Assembly (NCBI GenBank): GCA_964581175.1
Contig: CAZONI010000176.1
Coordinates: forward strand, 1 to 5,243
Source of the DNA: B46-G9 sp964581175
GTDB taxonomy: Bacteria > Desulfobacterota > DSM-4660 > Desulfatiglandales > Desulfatiglandaceae
Reading direction: 5' to 3'
DNA length: 5,243 nucleotides
Shown: positions 4,688-5,243 of the stretch, in pieces
Layout of the letters: the number at the start of each line of letters is the position of its first letter
Position numbering within the stretch: position 1 is the stretch's first letter
Made by a program: the position numbers and the translations under genes
The notes under the pieces: model-generated
Told to the model about the DNA's origin: nothing
The model's database searches: none
What the model saw: the letters and a program-made list of their open reading frames with translations, nothing else

Positions 4688-5243
4688 TCAATTCTTCTTT
4701 TCCGCGTATGTAAGCACCATCCCCCCGTCAAAGAGAAGGTCTCCACCGATCAGGTACCTGGCAAAACGGGAAAAACCCAGGATAAAGAGATTGCCGACTT
4801 CTATGGGCGTCATCATCTCCTTGATGCGGCTGTAGCCCATCATGACATCGCGCACCACTTCTTCCGGCGTGATGCCCCGCTGCTCTGCCTGTGCCGGAAT
4901 CTGTTTCAAGGCCAGGGCCGTCTTGACAAAACCGGTGCTCACGGAAAAGGAACGGATTTCCCCGTCCCCTTCCGCGGCAATGGACTGGGTCAGGGCGCGC
5001 AGGCCGAACTTGGTGATATTGTATACCGGCTTGTTAATGGTGCACATGTGGGCGTGCACCGAGGCCATGTTCCCTATGGCGCCGGTCCCATCCGCGCTTT
5101 TCTTCATATGGGGGATCGTCAATTTGGACAGAAAGAACGGGGCCCGGAGCATGAGCCGCAGCATGTAATCATATTTTTCCATGGGAAAATTTTCAACCGA
5201 ATCAATGTGCTGGATCCCCGCAATATTTGCCACATACTTGATG
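4688..5243 (-). CDS. 3-hydroxybutyrate dehydrogenase-like SDR (5' part missing)
   Basis: This is a short-chain dehydrogenase/reductase whose Rossmann N-terminus (the TGxxxGxG region, roughly 75-85 residues) lies beyond the right edge; no stop separates the visible frame from the edge. The remaining 185 codons align over their length with BdhA-type D-3-hydroxybutyrate dehydrogenases. Matches include AGIQH (5221-5207), catalytic Ser in NMASVH (5062-5060), Tyr and Lys in PVYNITK (5023-5021 and 5011-5009), LKQIPAQAEQRGI, and FDGG near the end. Residues that hold the substrate carboxylate in the Pseudomonas fragi enzyme (Gln94, His144, Lys152, Gln196 from memory) all have counterparts. Oddities are Ile for the second Asn of NNAG, Met (5152-5150) for the tetrad Asn, and TGF for PGW/PGY. 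It may thus be a divergent dehydrogenase for a related hydroxyacid. It is convergent to the regulator, so co-regulation is uncertain. Confidence 0.87.
   Translation of the reverse strand, partial: IKYVANIAGIQHIDSVENFPMEKYDYMLRLMLRAPFFLSKLTIPHMKKSADGTGAIGNMASVHAHMCTINKPVYNITKFGLRALTQSIAAEGDGEIRSFSVSTGFVKTALALKQIPAQAEQRGITPEEVVRDVMMGYSRIKEMMTPIEVGNLFILGFSRFARYLIGGDLLFDGGMVLTYAEKKN

Overview
The window is a catabolic locus from a Gram-negative, probably strict or facultative anaerobe. The codon style, the TRAP transporter, the nickel-dependent LarA-type enzyme and the intergenic palindromic repeat suggest a Desulfobacterota (deltaproteobacterial) genome. That placement is an impression from the sequence, not a demonstrated assignment.

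Left part, minus strand, read right to left. The set is larA (3600-2326), a 199-bp spacer, dctP (2126-1005), a 92-bp spacer holding a strong hairpin plus T-tract, dctQ (912-403), and dctM (406-1, cut by the window edge, overlapping dctQ by ATGA). Together these encode a LarA-superfamily 2-hydroxyacid racemase/epimerase with all expected catalytic residues. They also encode a complete TRAP transporter: a TakP-like periplasmic binding protein and small and large permeases.

Centre. A 209-bp divergent control region (3601-3809) separates larA from a plus-strand GntR/FCD regulator (3810-4532). It holds two near-identical TGGTnnnACCA palindromes. One lies on the -10/+1 region of a good larA promoter (perfect TTGACA, 17-bp spacer). 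The other lies on the likely -10 of the regulator gene. This is the arrangement expected of an acid-sensing repressor that controls both the operon and itself.

Right part. After the regulator there is a 126-bp palindromic element with about 26-bp imperfect terminal inverted repeats and a perfect internal hairpin. It abuts the stop codon of a convergent, 5'-truncated gene for a short-chain dehydrogenase of the 3-hydroxybutyrate dehydrogenase type. That enzyme keeps the carboxylate-binding residues but has lost the usual tetrad Asn.

Working model (inference): a chiral hydroxy- or oxo-acid enters through the TRAP system, LarA interconverts its stereoisomers so both can be used, and the FCD regulator senses the acid and releases both promoters. 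No Lar cofactor genes (larB, larC, larE) and no 2-hydroxyacid dehydrogenase lie in the window, so those functions must be elsewhere. I see no CRISPR array, tRNA, rRNA or transposase gene. The most novel-looking element is the compact, self-regulated LarA-TRAP unit rather than a wholly new type of system.
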